Shown: positions 28,381 to 36,440 of the stretch, in pieces
How the letters are laid out: each line of letters begins with the position of its first letter
How positions within the stretch are numbered: the first letter of the stretch is position 1
Assembly (NCBI RefSeq): GCF_044597725.1
Contig: NZ_CP139003.1
Location: 1,178,001 to 1,242,000 of the forward strand
Direction of reading: 5' to 3'
Source: Bermanella sp044597725
GTDB lineage: Bacteria > Pseudomonadota > Gammaproteobacteria > Pseudomonadales > Oceanobacteraceae
DNA: 64,000 bases
Made by a program: the position numbers and the translations under genes
The notes under the pieces: generated by a model
The model's database searches: none
What the model was told of the DNA's origin: nothing
The model's input: the letters and a program-made list of their open reading frames with translations, nothing else

Positions 28381-28409
28381 TTGATGTGTGATTAATCTTT
28401 ATGCATAAT
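28381..28409 (+). promoter_or_regulatory. Sigma-70 promoter of rpsF-rpsR-DUF2232-rplI
   Basis: TTGATG and CATAAT with 17-bp spacing, about 105 bp before rpsF. The leader of roughly 100 nt could hold the S6:S18 autoregulatory site known in many bacteria, but I could not identify its conserved bulge with confidence. Confidence 0.65.
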
Positions 28410-28514
28410 GTCGGGCCCTAATTTGCGTACAAGCAGGTTAGGACTCCTTGCCTTTTGCAAAATCGATAATAATCGACAAAGACTTAAGGCTATTAACCCA
28501 TAAGGAGCATAAAT

Positions 28515-28937
28515 ATGCGTCATTACGAAATCGTATTTCTGGTACACCCAGATCAAAGCGAACAAGTACCTTCTATGGTTGAGCGTTACACTGGCTCAAT
28601 TAAAGAATCAGGTGGTCAGATTCACCGTCTAGAAGACTGGGGTCGTCGTCACCTAGCTTACCCAATCCAGAAAATTCACAAAGCACACTATGTTCTAATG
28701 AACATCGAATGCGATAACGATACTCTGGCTGAGCTAAACAACACCTTCCGCTTCAACGATGCTGTTATTCGTAGCATGGTTATCCGTACGAAGGATGCCG
28801 TGACTGAAGCTTCTCCCATTAAAGCTGCCGAAAGCCGTCAGGATCGTCGCGATGATCGTCGTGAAGAGCCTAAAGCTGAGCAAGCAGAATCTAACTCAGA
28901 AGAAGCCGCTGAACCAGCTGCTGACTCTGAAGAATAA
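28515..28937 (+). CDS. rpsF: 30S ribosomal protein bS6
   Basis: 140 residues. Core RHYEIVFLVHPDQSEQVPSMVERY and LAYPIQKIHKAHYVLMNIE are typical; the tail is a Glu/Ala-rich extension, as in many gammaproteobacteria where RimK may add glutamates. It binds 16S rRNA as a dimer with S18. TAAGGAG precedes the ATG. rpsR follows after 14 bp; unlike enterics there is no priB between them. Confidence 0.98.
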   Translation: MRHYEIVFLVHPDQSEQVPSMVERYTGSIKESGGQIHRLEDWGRRHLAYPIQKIHKAHYVLMNIECDNDTLAELNNTFRFNDAVIRSMVIRTKDAVTEASPIKAAESRQDRRDDRREEPKAEQAESNSEEAAEPAADSEE

Positions 28938-28951
28938 TAGGAGTATCTATC

Positions 28952-29179
28952 ATGTCTCGTTTTTTCCGTCGTCGTAAGTTCTGCCGTTTTACCGCAGAAG
29001 GTGTAGATCAGATCGATTATAAAGATCTAGATACTCTAAAAGGCTACATCACTGAAACTGGCAAAATCGTACCTAGCCGTATTACAGGTACTAAAGCTAA
29101 GTATCAGCGTCAGCTATCTACAGCAATTAAGCGTGCACGTTACGTTGCGCTATTGCCGTACACCGATTCTCACAAGTAA
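28952..29179 (+). CDS. rpsR: 30S ribosomal protein bS18
   Basis: 75 residues, standard length, with FRRRKFCRFTAEGVDQIDYKDLDTL and the conserved PSRITGTKAKYQRQLSTAIKRAR. Heterodimer partner of S6 on the 30S platform. Good ribosome-binding site (AGGAGT). Confidence 0.98.
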   Translation: MSRFFRRRKFCRFTAEGVDQIDYKDLDTLKGYITETGKIVPSRITGTKAKYQRQLSTAIKRARYVALLPYTDSHK

Positions 29180-29191
29180 TCGGTAACCTGT

Positions 29192-30043
29192 ATGGTTGGC
29201 ATTGCACGATTTGTCATGCAAGGCCCGCGTCAGGCATTAATTCTGGCGGTGTTATTTGCTGCGCTACCCATGATGTATTGGGCCAGCGCAGCCATAACCG
29301 CCTTGGTTATCTTACGCCAAGGCACCACGCCAGGTATTAATGTATTGTTGGCAGCGTTGTTACCGGGTATTGCTTGGTATGCTGCACAGCAAGAAATCAC
29401 AGTGATAGCAGTGCTTTTAGGCACCGCAATCATGGCTGTGGTATTGCGGCAAACTGTCTCATTGGCCAATGCACTTATCGCAAGTTGGATAGTGGGAGCC
29501 GGTACAGTATTGCTACTGCCCGTTGTAAGTGAGCAATGGTATGCCATGCTAGAGCAAGGTGCCTCTGTGTACCTAGATGCAATTAGCAAGCAAATGCCAG
29601 AAGCCAAAGACTCCATCGAGCCTTGGGTTTTGCCTATGCTGCTGGGTGGCGTATCGGCACTTATGCAGGTATTTTCCATTGGATCGTTATTGTTGGCCAG
29701 ATATTGGCAAGCAAAACTTTATAATCCGGGTGGGTTTTCACAAGAGTTTCACCAGCTGCGGTTACCTTATTGGTACACAGTTGCGGCCATACTGGTGCTA
29801 TTAGTAGGCATCTCATCTGTGCAATTTGTAGCATGGGTGCCACTGGCCTTGGTTCCGTTTTTTATAAGTGGAATCAGTGTTGTTCACTGTATTGTGAAAA
29901 AGAAAAAAATGAGTTCGCAATGGCTTTTCATGTTTTACGTGAGCCTAGTGTTCTTTTTACCTTATATGTACGCGTTACTAATTTTAGTCGCCTTGCTCGA
30001 CGCGCTTGTCGACATACGAAAACGACTAAAAGACACGGCATAA
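29192..30043 (+). CDS. DUF2232 (YybS-like) integral membrane protein
   Basis: 283 residues, about eight hydrophobic helices, no soluble domain. DUF2232/YybS proteins sit between rpsR and rplI in Pseudomonas and relatives, which is the reason for the assignment; sequence motifs are weak. Its function is unknown. It starts 12 bp after rpsR and is surely cotranscribed with the ribosomal genes. Confidence 0.8.
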   Translation: MVGIARFVMQGPRQALILAVLFAALPMMYWASAAITALVILRQGTTPGINVLLAALLPGIAWYAAQQEITVIAVLLGTAIMAVVLRQTVSLANALIASWIVGAGTVLLLPVVSEQWYAMLEQGASVYLDAISKQMPEAKDSIEPWVLPMLLGGVSALMQVFSIGSLLLARYWQAKLYNPGGFSQEFHQLRLPYWYTVAAILVLLVGISSVQFVAWVPLALVPFFISGISVVHCIVKKKKMSSQWLFMFYVSLVFFLPYMYALLILVALLDALVDIRKRLKDTA

Positions 30044-30107
30044 TTTTTAGACAAAGTTAAGGCGCTATAAATTATTGAGCCTTACGCCCTGTAATGAGAG
30101 AAACAAT

Positions 30108-30557
30108 ATGAACGTAATTCTACTAGAAAAAGTTGCCAAGCTAGGCGGCCTAGGCGACAAAGTGACAGTTAAATCTGGCTATGGTCGTAACTTCCTAATT
30201 CCACAAGGTAAAGCAGTTCCAGCAACTGAAACTAACCTAAAAGAATTTGAAACTCGTCGCGCTGATCTTGAAAAGCAAGCTGCTGCAAAATTAGCTGCTG
30301 CTGAAAAACGCGCTGAAGAGCTTAAAGAGCTAGAACTAACTCTAGCGGTTAAAGCAGGCGACGAAGGCAAGCTATTTGGTTCTATCGGTACTCGTGACCT
30401 AGCAGACCTAATTGCTTCTACTGGTATCGAAGCTAACAAATCTGAGATCCGTCTACCTAACGGTCCTCTACGTACTACTGGTACATTTGAGATTACACTT
30501 CAGCTACACGCTGACGTAACAACTTCTCTAACAGTACACGTTGTACCAGAAGAGTAA
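30108..30557 (+). CDS. rplI: 50S ribosomal protein bL9
   Basis: 150 residues. Amino domain MNVILLEKVAKLGGLGDKVTVKSGYGRNFLIPQGKAVPAT, long connecting helix, then the carboxyl domain ending in TTSLTVHVVPEE. An in-frame upstream start at 30075 exists, but the ATG at 30108 gives the universal amino end and has GAGAG in front. In many relatives dnaB follows directly; here a terminator and a repeat island follow instead. Confidence 0.98.
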   Translation: MNVILLEKVAKLGGLGDKVTVKSGYGRNFLIPQGKAVPATETNLKEFETRRADLEKQAAAKLAAAEKRAEELKELELTLAVKAGDEGKLFGSIGTRDLADLIASTGIEANKSEIRLPNGPLRTTGTFEITLQLHADVTTSLTVHVVPEE

Positions 30558-30584
30558 TAAATATTTAGCTCGCTAGATATTATG

Positions 30585-30610
30585 AAAAACCCGCTACGGC
30601 GGGTTTTTTT
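30585..30610 (+). terminator. Terminator after rplI
   Basis: AACCCGC-TACG-GCGGGTT preceded by A and followed by seven T; it could work in both directions. Confidence 0.92.
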
Positions 30611-30612
30611 GT

Positions 30613-31208
30613 TTCTAAATCCGCCACGCTCTCCGAGAATCATCGTAGTGCGGCCGGAGCCATAGGCGACCCCCGCAAAGGGTTATCAAAATCCTATACG
30701 ATTTCCAAAATCTCAAGTAGTGCGGTCGGAGCCGTAGGCGACCCCCGCAACTGGGGTTTATAGCCGCCACGCTTTTCGAGAATCATCCATAGTCTCACGG
30801 ACGCTGTACATACGGTCCATGTAAGCTCGCATTCGCCATCCCTGGCTCATGACGCCGCTCGCTTTATGAATGGTTCTCGAAAATCGTAAGTTTTCGATTC
30901 AGCAAAGATTGATTGTATTGATTTCATAAGTAGTGCGGTCGGAGCCGTAGGCGACCCCCGCAACAAAACGTTTGGATAATCAAAAACCTTAACGATTTGC
31001 GAAAGCTGTTCGTAAAGCGAACGGCGTTGCGTGCCATGGATGGCACGCGCGAGCCCACATGGAAGTGTTCACGGCGTCTGTGAGACTACGAACAACTTTC
31101 GGAAAGCGGAGCGGATTGCAAAACCCTATTGCGGGGGTCGCCTACGGCTCCGGCCGCACTACTGAGACGAAGGATGTAGAAAACCCATTAAGGGGTCTAG
31201 CCACTAGG
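30613..31208. repeat. Island of direct and inverted repeats between rplI and dsbD
   Basis: No coding potential is seen. A 34-bp unit beginning GTAGTGCGG and ending GACCCCCGCAA occurs at 30645-30678, 30717-30750 and 30930-30963 in direct orientation, and once inverted at 31129-31162. Between them a ~55-bp module occurs twice in opposite orientation (about 30794-30846 and 31031-31085), sharing ACATGGA and GTGAGACTA segments. A third unit, CCGCCACGC then CGAGAATCATC, occurs at 30621-30644 and 30763-30786. The whole region can fold back on itself. It resembles intergenic interspersed repeats or a MITE-like mosaic. Confidence 0.85.
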
Positions 31209-33017
31209 CTAAGGATCAAACTGATCCAAGTGATTTAAGAAATCCTTCTTGCTAATTTCTCCTAATATCTGGGCTTCATTGATAACGTTGCCATCAAAGC
31301 CGTAAAACACCAAAGCTGGGGGGCCAAATATATTTTGTGCTTCTAAGTATTGTTTGTGGTCATCGTTGTAGTCGGTAATATCAAATTTAATGCGCACAAA
31401 GGGTTCAAGCTTTGCTTGAACCTCTGGGTCGGCAAACAGCGTTTTTGCCATAATCTTGCATTCGATACACCAGTCGGCGTACATATCGACGAATACTAAT
31501 TGGTTGTTGGCTTGTGCGTTCTCTAATTCCCGTTTTAATTCATCTTGGCTATAAAGGGTTTTAAAAAAACTGTTTTTGCTGACGTTATTTATGTTTTCGT
31601 CAATTTGGCTTTGCGTACTGCTACTCAGGCTTAAGTTATTATCCATGCCGCCAGGGAAAACGATAAGCTTTAGTATTAAGCTAAGGGCAATACCTACTAG
31701 TATCAGGCCTAGGCCTTTTATAATACGCTTGGCAGGACCATCGGCAGGTTCAAATGCGCCTAATACCACACCATATATGCCAGCTAATACAACCCAGCCG
31801 CTCAGGTAAATCCATTCAGGTAAAACTCGGCTTAATACCCACCATGCAACGGCTAATAACAGCACACCAAAAAAGTGTTTTACACTGTCCATCCATATTC
31901 CGGCTTTAGGCAATAAAGACGCCCCTGTGGTGCCAATGATAATAAGTGGGACACCCATGCCTAATCCAAGGGCTAAAAGGGCCGAGCCGCCCAATACCGC
32001 ATCACCTGTGGTACTAATGTAAACCAAGGCACCCGCAAGTGGTGCGGTTACACAAGGGCTAACAACAATGGCACTTAATACCCCCATAAAGAATACACCA
32101 GCCAAGCTGCCGCCCGACTGTTTCTGGTTTAGCCGGTTAAGGGGGTCTTGAATAAAACGGGGTAAGCGCAGTTCGTAAAAACCAAACATGGAAAGTGCGA
32201 GCAATAAAAACAGTGCGGCGAAGATAGCCAGTACCCAAGGTTGCTGCATGTACGCTTGAATATTGAAGCGTGCGCCCAGCATGCCTACGATAATACCGGC
32301 AATAGCAAAGGTAATGGCCATTCCCATTACATAAGTAGTAGACAATACAAAGCCTTTGCTGGGTGTTAAATCTTTTTGCCCTGCGATAACACTGGATAAA
32401 ATAGGCACCATGGGTAATACACAGGGCGTAAATGTGAGACCAATGCCCAGTAATAAGAACGTGAGTACAACCCAAGTGGCACTAGCGCTTTGCAAAAAGC
32501 CGGTAATGCCTTTTGCGCTATTTAAATTGTCTGCTTGTGTTGCTGTATCTGCGGTGTTGATGGCAGAAGCGGCCACTGGGGTGATATCGAGCTGTGCGGT
32601 TTGTGGTGGATAACAAAGTCCGATGGCTTCATCACAGCCTTGGTATTTCATGGTGAGGCTGGTTGTGCCCGCAGGGAGTTGAGTTCTATCTATTAGTAAG
32701 CGGGCTGCTTCATAAAAAACGGCTACTTGGCCAAACGCAGGGTCTTCTATTGTTACTGGGGTTTGTTCAAAGCGAAACTCATTATATTGGCTTTTATCGG
32801 CAAAGCTCAGTTTCAGTTTATCTTCATAGAGGTAAATGTTGTTGGCCAGCTCGAATTCAACCACAAGCTGGGAGCCTTCTACTTCACTGCTAAATTGAAT
32901 GGCTTCATTGGCAGGCAGGGCGCTCGATCCGAACAAATTGGCGTGGCTGCTCATGGTGAGTGTTAGGCTAACCAATAAGCCAATAAGGGTAACTAAACGC
33001 ATAGATAGACTCTTCAT
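31209..33017 (-). CDS. dsbD: Thiol:disulfide interchange protein DsbD
   Basis: Moves reducing power from cytoplasmic thioredoxin across the inner membrane to periplasmic DsbC/DsbG and cytochrome c maturation. 602 residues: signal peptide (1-26), amino-terminal immunoglobulin-like domain with Cys pair in GCDEAIGLCYPP, a membrane domain of about eight helices with Cys in TPCVLPMVPILS and VSPCVTAPLAG, and a carboxyl thioredoxin domain with WCIEC. All six redox cysteines are present. A 9-bp stem spans the start codon (33006-33014 with 33048-33056). Confidence 0.97.
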   Translation of the reverse strand: MKSLSMRLVTLIGLLVSLTLTMSSHANLFGSSALPANEAIQFSSEVEGSQLVVEFELANNIYLYEDKLKLSFADKSQYNEFRFEQTPVTIEDPAFGQVAVFYEAARLLIDRTQLPAGTTSLTMKYQGCDEAIGLCYPPQTAQLDITPVAASAINTADTATQADNLNSAKGITGFLQSASATWVVLTFLLLGIGLTFTPCVLPMVPILSSVIAGQKDLTPSKGFVLSTTYVMGMAITFAIAGIIVGMLGARFNIQAYMQQPWVLAIFAALFLLLALSMFGFYELRLPRFIQDPLNRLNQKQSGGSLAGVFFMGVLSAIVVSPCVTAPLAGALVYISTTGDAVLGGSALLALGLGMGVPLIIIGTTGASLLPKAGIWMDSVKHFFGVLLLAVAWWVLSRVLPEWIYLSGWVVLAGIYGVVLGAFEPADGPAKRIIKGLGLILVGIALSLILKLIVFPGGMDNNLSLSSSTQSQIDENINNVSKNSFFKTLYSQDELKRELENAQANNQLVFVDMYADWCIECKIMAKTLFADPEVQAKLEPFVRIKFDITDYNDDHKQYLEAQNIFGPPALVFYGFDGNVINEAQILGEISKKDFLNHLDQFDP

Positions 33018-33081
33018 ATACTTGTATCGTTATTTGATGTACGCACTAAGAGTCTAATGTATCCAGTTTGTTCCACTTTGC

Positions 33082-34050
33082 CTAGGTATTGCGGTTAATG
33101 GCCATATGCGCCAGCGTGGCAAGGGCCTGCTTTGCTGGAGAATCAGTAAGGCAAGCTATGGCATTATTGGCCAAGTCCACATGCTCTTGTGCTTTTTGTT
33201 GGGTGTAATCAATGGCACCGCAACGTTGTACAATTTTAATTATATCGGATAATTGATCCGTTCCACCCTTGCGAATGGCTTGTCGAATGACGTTTGCATC
33301 ATCATCACTGGCATTTTGCATGGCGAATATCAAGGGTAAAGTGGGTTTGCCCTCAGCAAGGTCGTCACCAACGTTTTTACCTAATTCTTCGGCATTACCC
33401 ATATAATCAAGAACATCGTCCACTAACTGAAACGCCATCCCTAGGTGGTGGCCGAATAAACGCAGGGCTTCTTCTTGCTCTGAGTTAGCATTCGCAAGAA
33501 CAGCGCCTGAATGAGAGCTGGCTTCAAATAGCATGGCGGTTTTACCCTGAATTACATCCATGTATTGGCTTTCACTCACCTTGGGGTTTTTAACGTTCAT
33601 CAGCTGCATGACTTCGCCTTCGGCGATAATGCAGGTGGCATTAGAAAGGATTCCCATGACTTTCATGGAGCCTAGCTCAACCATCATCTGGAATGCTCGG
33701 CTATATAGAAAGTCACCCACCAAAACGCTGGGCGCATTACCAAAGGCGGCATTGGCGGTCGCTTTGCCGCGACGCATGTCTGAAGTATCAACTACATCGT
33801 CATGCAACAAAGTCGCCGTATGTAAGAATTCAATGATGCTGGCTAATAAAGGGTGATTCTGGTCGTGATTATTCAGTGCTTTTGCAGCCATTAGCACGAG
33901 TAGTGGGCGCATACGTTTGCCGCCGCTTGCAATAATATGGTGGCCAATTTTTTCCACCATAGGAACATTGCTAGATAGCTGATCTAGAATGATTTTATTG
34001 ACTTGGGCAAATTCGGTCTCAACAACCTGATAAATTTCATTCACTTGCAT
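33082..34050 (-). CDS. ispB: Octaprenyl diphosphate synthase
   Basis: Trans-polyprenyl diphosphate synthase for the ubiquinone side chain. 322 residues. First Asp-rich motif LLHDDVVDTSDMRRGKAT, second DDVLDY, and GGKRMRPLLVL are present. The exact chain length (8 or 9 units) cannot be read from the sequence. The ispB / rplU-rpmA divergent pair is the conserved arrangement in gammaproteobacteria. Confidence 0.95.
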   Translation of the reverse strand: MQVNEIYQVVETEFAQVNKIILDQLSSNVPMVEKIGHHIIASGGKRMRPLLVLMAAKALNNHDQNHPLLASIIEFLHTATLLHDDVVDTSDMRRGKATANAAFGNAPSVLVGDFLYSRAFQMMVELGSMKVMGILSNATCIIAEGEVMQLMNVKNPKVSESQYMDVIQGKTAMLFEASSHSGAVLANANSEQEEALRLFGHHLGMAFQLVDDVLDYMGNAEELGKNVGDDLAEGKPTLPLIFAMQNASDDDANVIRQAIRKGGTDQLSDIIKIVQRCGAIDYTQQKAQEHVDLANNAIACLTDSPAKQALATLAHMAINRNT

Positions 34051-34370
34051 GGATAATCACTTTTTTCAGGAAGGCCGTATCCTAAAGAGCTCAGCCTGTT
34101 GAGGCAAGACTCCAGAACGCAAAAAGCTGATAAAAACCTTGGTATAGGTTGTATTAGGTAGAAGTTTTGCTTTCTACTTCGAGGTGCTATATAATCCCGC
34201 GCCCGACTTGTGGCATAAACTGACTTTCATTGTCCTACAATGTAAAGCGGTGTGCATCGGCAAGGCTCCCTACCATAGAGCTTCATGTAGAAGTTCATAG
34301 AAGTAGGTCTTTTTAAAGAACCAAGAAGCCGCCCAGACAAGCGATATTCAGTCTTTGGAGACATTACATT
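34051..34370. other. 320-bp divergent regulatory region between ispB and rplU
   Basis: No reading frame of interest. It holds the rplU promoter at 34167-34195 and a roughly 170-nt rplU leader. GTAGAA/TTCTAC (34158-34163 with 34173-34178) forms a small stem over the -35 box. I could not place an ispB promoter. Confidence 0.6.
34167..34195 (+). promoter_or_regulatory. Sigma-70 promoter of rplU-rpmA
   Basis: TTGCTT and a perfect TATAAT with 17-bp spacing, followed by a GC-rich CCCGCGCCC discriminator like those of stringently controlled ribosomal promoters. Confidence 0.75.
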
Positions 34371-34682
34371 ATGTACGCAGTTATCGTAACTGGCGGTAAG
34401 CAATACCGTGTTGAAGAGGGTCAAACCCTTAAAGTTGAAAAAATTGAAACCCCAACGGGTGAAAGCGTAGCACTAGATCAAGTTCTTCTAGTGGGCAATG
34501 GTGACGATGTTAAAATCGGCCAGCCAGTTGTTGAAGGCGCTAAAGTAACAGCTGAAGTGGTTGCTCATGGTCGTCACAAGAAAGTGAAGATCATCAAGTT
34601 TAGACGTCGTAAGCATCACATGAAGCAAATGGGCCATCGTCAGTGGTTCACTGAAATTAAAATTACAGGTATTTCTGCCTAA
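34371..34682 (+). CDS. rplU: 50S ribosomal protein bL21
   Basis: 103 residues, standard length: MYAVIVTGGKQYRVEEGQ at the amino end and KFRRRKHHMKQMGHRQWFTEIKI at the carboxyl end. First of the rplU-rpmA pair; GGAG before the ATG. Confidence 0.98.
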   Translation: MYAVIVTGGKQYRVEEGQTLKVEKIETPTGESVALDQVLLVGNGDDVKIGQPVVEGAKVTAEVVAHGRHKKVKIIKFRRRKHHMKQMGHRQWFTEIKITGISA

Positions 34683-34771
34683 TTTTTAGGTACTATACTC
34701 TTTAATAATTAACCAAAAGAGAGCAGGGTAAAATATCCAAAGGCTCGGTTCTCTAAATAGGAGATGACCAA

Positions 34772-35038
34772 ATGGCTCACAAAAAAGCTGGTGGTAGTAC
34801 TCGTAACGGTCGCGACAGTATTAGTAAACGCCTTGGTGTAAAAGCCTTCGGCGGTCAATTTGTAACAGCGGGATCAATCATTATTCGTCAGCGCGGTACT
34901 AAAGTACACGCAGGTGATAACGTAGGTTGTGGTAAAGACCACACTCTATTTGCTAAAGCAGATGGCTACGTTAAGTTTGAACAGAAAGGCCGTATTTTCC
35001 GTAAGCAAGTAAGTATCGTTCCTGCTGCTACTAACTAA
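34772..35038 (+). CDS. rpmA: 50S ribosomal protein bL27
   Basis: 88 residues. The amino end AHKKAGGSTRNGRDSISKRLGVK reaches the peptidyl-transferase centre in known ribosomes; no cleavable leader of the Firmicutes type. Followed by a terminator before obgE. Confidence 0.98.
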   Translation: MAHKKAGGSTRNGRDSISKRLGVKAFGGQFVTAGSIIIRQRGTKVHAGDNVGCGKDHTLFAKADGYVKFEQKGRIFRKQVSIVPAATN

Positions 35039-35079
35039 TACGCGTACTTTAATCAATGCCGCTAGGTATTGGTGAGAAA

Positions 35080-35110
35080 AGCTCTGTGTGCCTCGCACCA
35101 GAGCTTTTTT
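35080..35110 (+). terminator. Terminator after rpmA
   Basis: AGCTCTG-TGTGC stem with the matching GCAC-CAGAGCT arm and TTTTTT behind it; separates the ribosomal pair from obgE-proB. Confidence 0.9.
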
Positions 35111-35228
35111 ATGTTCAGGATGAACGGTATACCGCGGTGACAGGACGTCAAGGAGCGGATATGTTCAGGCCCTCCATCCCAACCCATAACCACTTTTTGC
35201 AGCCAGTCAGCAAAGTAGGAGTTTAGAT

Positions 35229-36434
35229 ATGAAATTTGTTGATGAAGCCAGTATTGTTGTTGAAGCCGGAAAAGGCGGCAATGGCTGTATGAGTTTTCGC
35301 CGTGAAAAGTACATTCCCAAAGGCGGTCCTGATGGGGGGGATGGTGGTCATGGTGGTAGCGTTATCCTAATTGCCGATGAGGCAGTAAACACCCTAGTGG
35401 ATTATCGCTACGTACGTCGTTATAAAGCCGAAACAGGGCAAGACGGTATGGGCCGTGATATGAGCGGTAAAATGGGTGAAGACAACTATCTTAAGGTACC
35501 GGTAGGTACCACCATTATTGATGAAGATACCCTTGAAACCCTCGGTGATTTAACCGAACACGGCGCTCAGTTAAAAGTAGCGCAGGGCGGTACCCGTGGG
35601 TTAGGTAATGTGCACTTTAAAAGTTCGGTTAATCGCGCACCACGTCAGACCACCAAAGGGACTATGGGTGAGAGCCGAAATCTCAAGCTAGAGATGAAAG
35701 TTATTGCCGATGTTGGTTTGTTAGGATTGCCTAATGCAGGTAAATCGACGTTTATTCGGGCGGTATCAGCGGCCAAACCCAAAGTAGCTGACTACCCATT
35801 TACCACTCTCGTTCCCAACCTAGGTGTGGTTAGCGTTGCCAAGCACAAGAGTTTTGTTGTTGCCGATATACCTGGTTTAATCGAAGGTGCATCTGAGGGT
35901 GCGGGCTTAGGCATACGATTCCTAAAACATCTAGTACGTACACGAATTTTATTGCATATTGTTGATATGCATCCGTACGATGGCTCTTCGCCTGCCGATA
36001 ACGCAAAAGCGATTATTAATGAACTCGACAAGTTTAGCCCGGAATTGGCCAAGCGAGAGCGCTGGCTGGTGCTCAACAAGCTGGATTTGCTGCCCGAAGA
36101 TGAACGAGAAGCTCGTTGTCAGGAAGTTGTCGAGCAACTCAATTGGTCTGGGCCAGTTTATAAAATCGCAGCCATTAGCAAACAGGGTACGCAACAGATA
36201 ACATTTGATATCATGAGCTTCCTTGATGACAAGGTAGCTGCAGTAGCAGAAGATCCAAGCTTATTAGAAACAGAAATTGAACATCGTGATTTAGTCGAGA
36301 AACAAGCTCGCGAGCGTATGGAAGAGCTCGCAGACCGTCGTAACCAGTTACGAGCCGAGCGTAAAGCGGCCAAGCAAGCACAGGACGATGACGACAATGA
36401 TGATGGCCCTGAATTTATTTATACATACGAATAA
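35229..36434 (+). CDS. obgE: Obg-family GTPase
   Basis: Essential GTPase that monitors late 50S assembly and links to the stringent response. 401 residues: glycine-rich Obg fold (1-158, GGDGGHGGSV), G domain with GLPNAGKS (about 166-173), DIPGL, NKLD, and a carboxyl tail rich in Glu/Arg ending in an Asp-rich stretch. proB follows after 6 bp, so both are one unit. Confidence 0.97.
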   Translation: MKFVDEASIVVEAGKGGNGCMSFRREKYIPKGGPDGGDGGHGGSVILIADEAVNTLVDYRYVRRYKAETGQDGMGRDMSGKMGEDNYLKVPVGTTIIDEDTLETLGDLTEHGAQLKVAQGGTRGLGNVHFKSSVNRAPRQTTKGTMGESRNLKLEMKVIADVGLLGLPNAGKSTFIRAVSAAKPKVADYPFTTLVPNLGVVSVAKHKSFVVADIPGLIEGASEGAGLGIRFLKHLVRTRILLHIVDMHPYDGSSPADNAKAIINELDKFSPELAKRERWLVLNKLDLLPEDEREARCQEVVEQLNWSGPVYKIAAISKQGTQQITFDIMSFLDDKVAAVAEDPSLLETEIEHRDLVEKQARERMEELADRRNQLRAERKAAKQAQDDDDNDDGPEFIYTYE

Positions 36435-36440
36435 TAAACT

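Larger units (their letters stand above)
28112..28514. other. 403-bp spacer between the serine hydrolase gene and rpsF
   Basis: No convincing reading frame. It holds a minus-strand terminator (28211-28237) and the rpsF promoter (28381-28409). The stretch 28238-28380 has no assigned feature. It contains the short inverted repeat GGCGCGCC...GGCGCGC (about 28264-28310). Confidence 0.7.

Noticed and set aside
28410..28514. S6:S18 autoregulatory leader in front of rpsF
   Set aside because: The position is right, but I could not identify the conserved bulged hairpin, so it is not listed as a feature.
30645..31162. Regular repeats that could suggest a CRISPR array
   Set aside because: Spacing between units is uneven (about 38, 179 and 165 bp), one unit is inverted, and there are no cas genes nearby.
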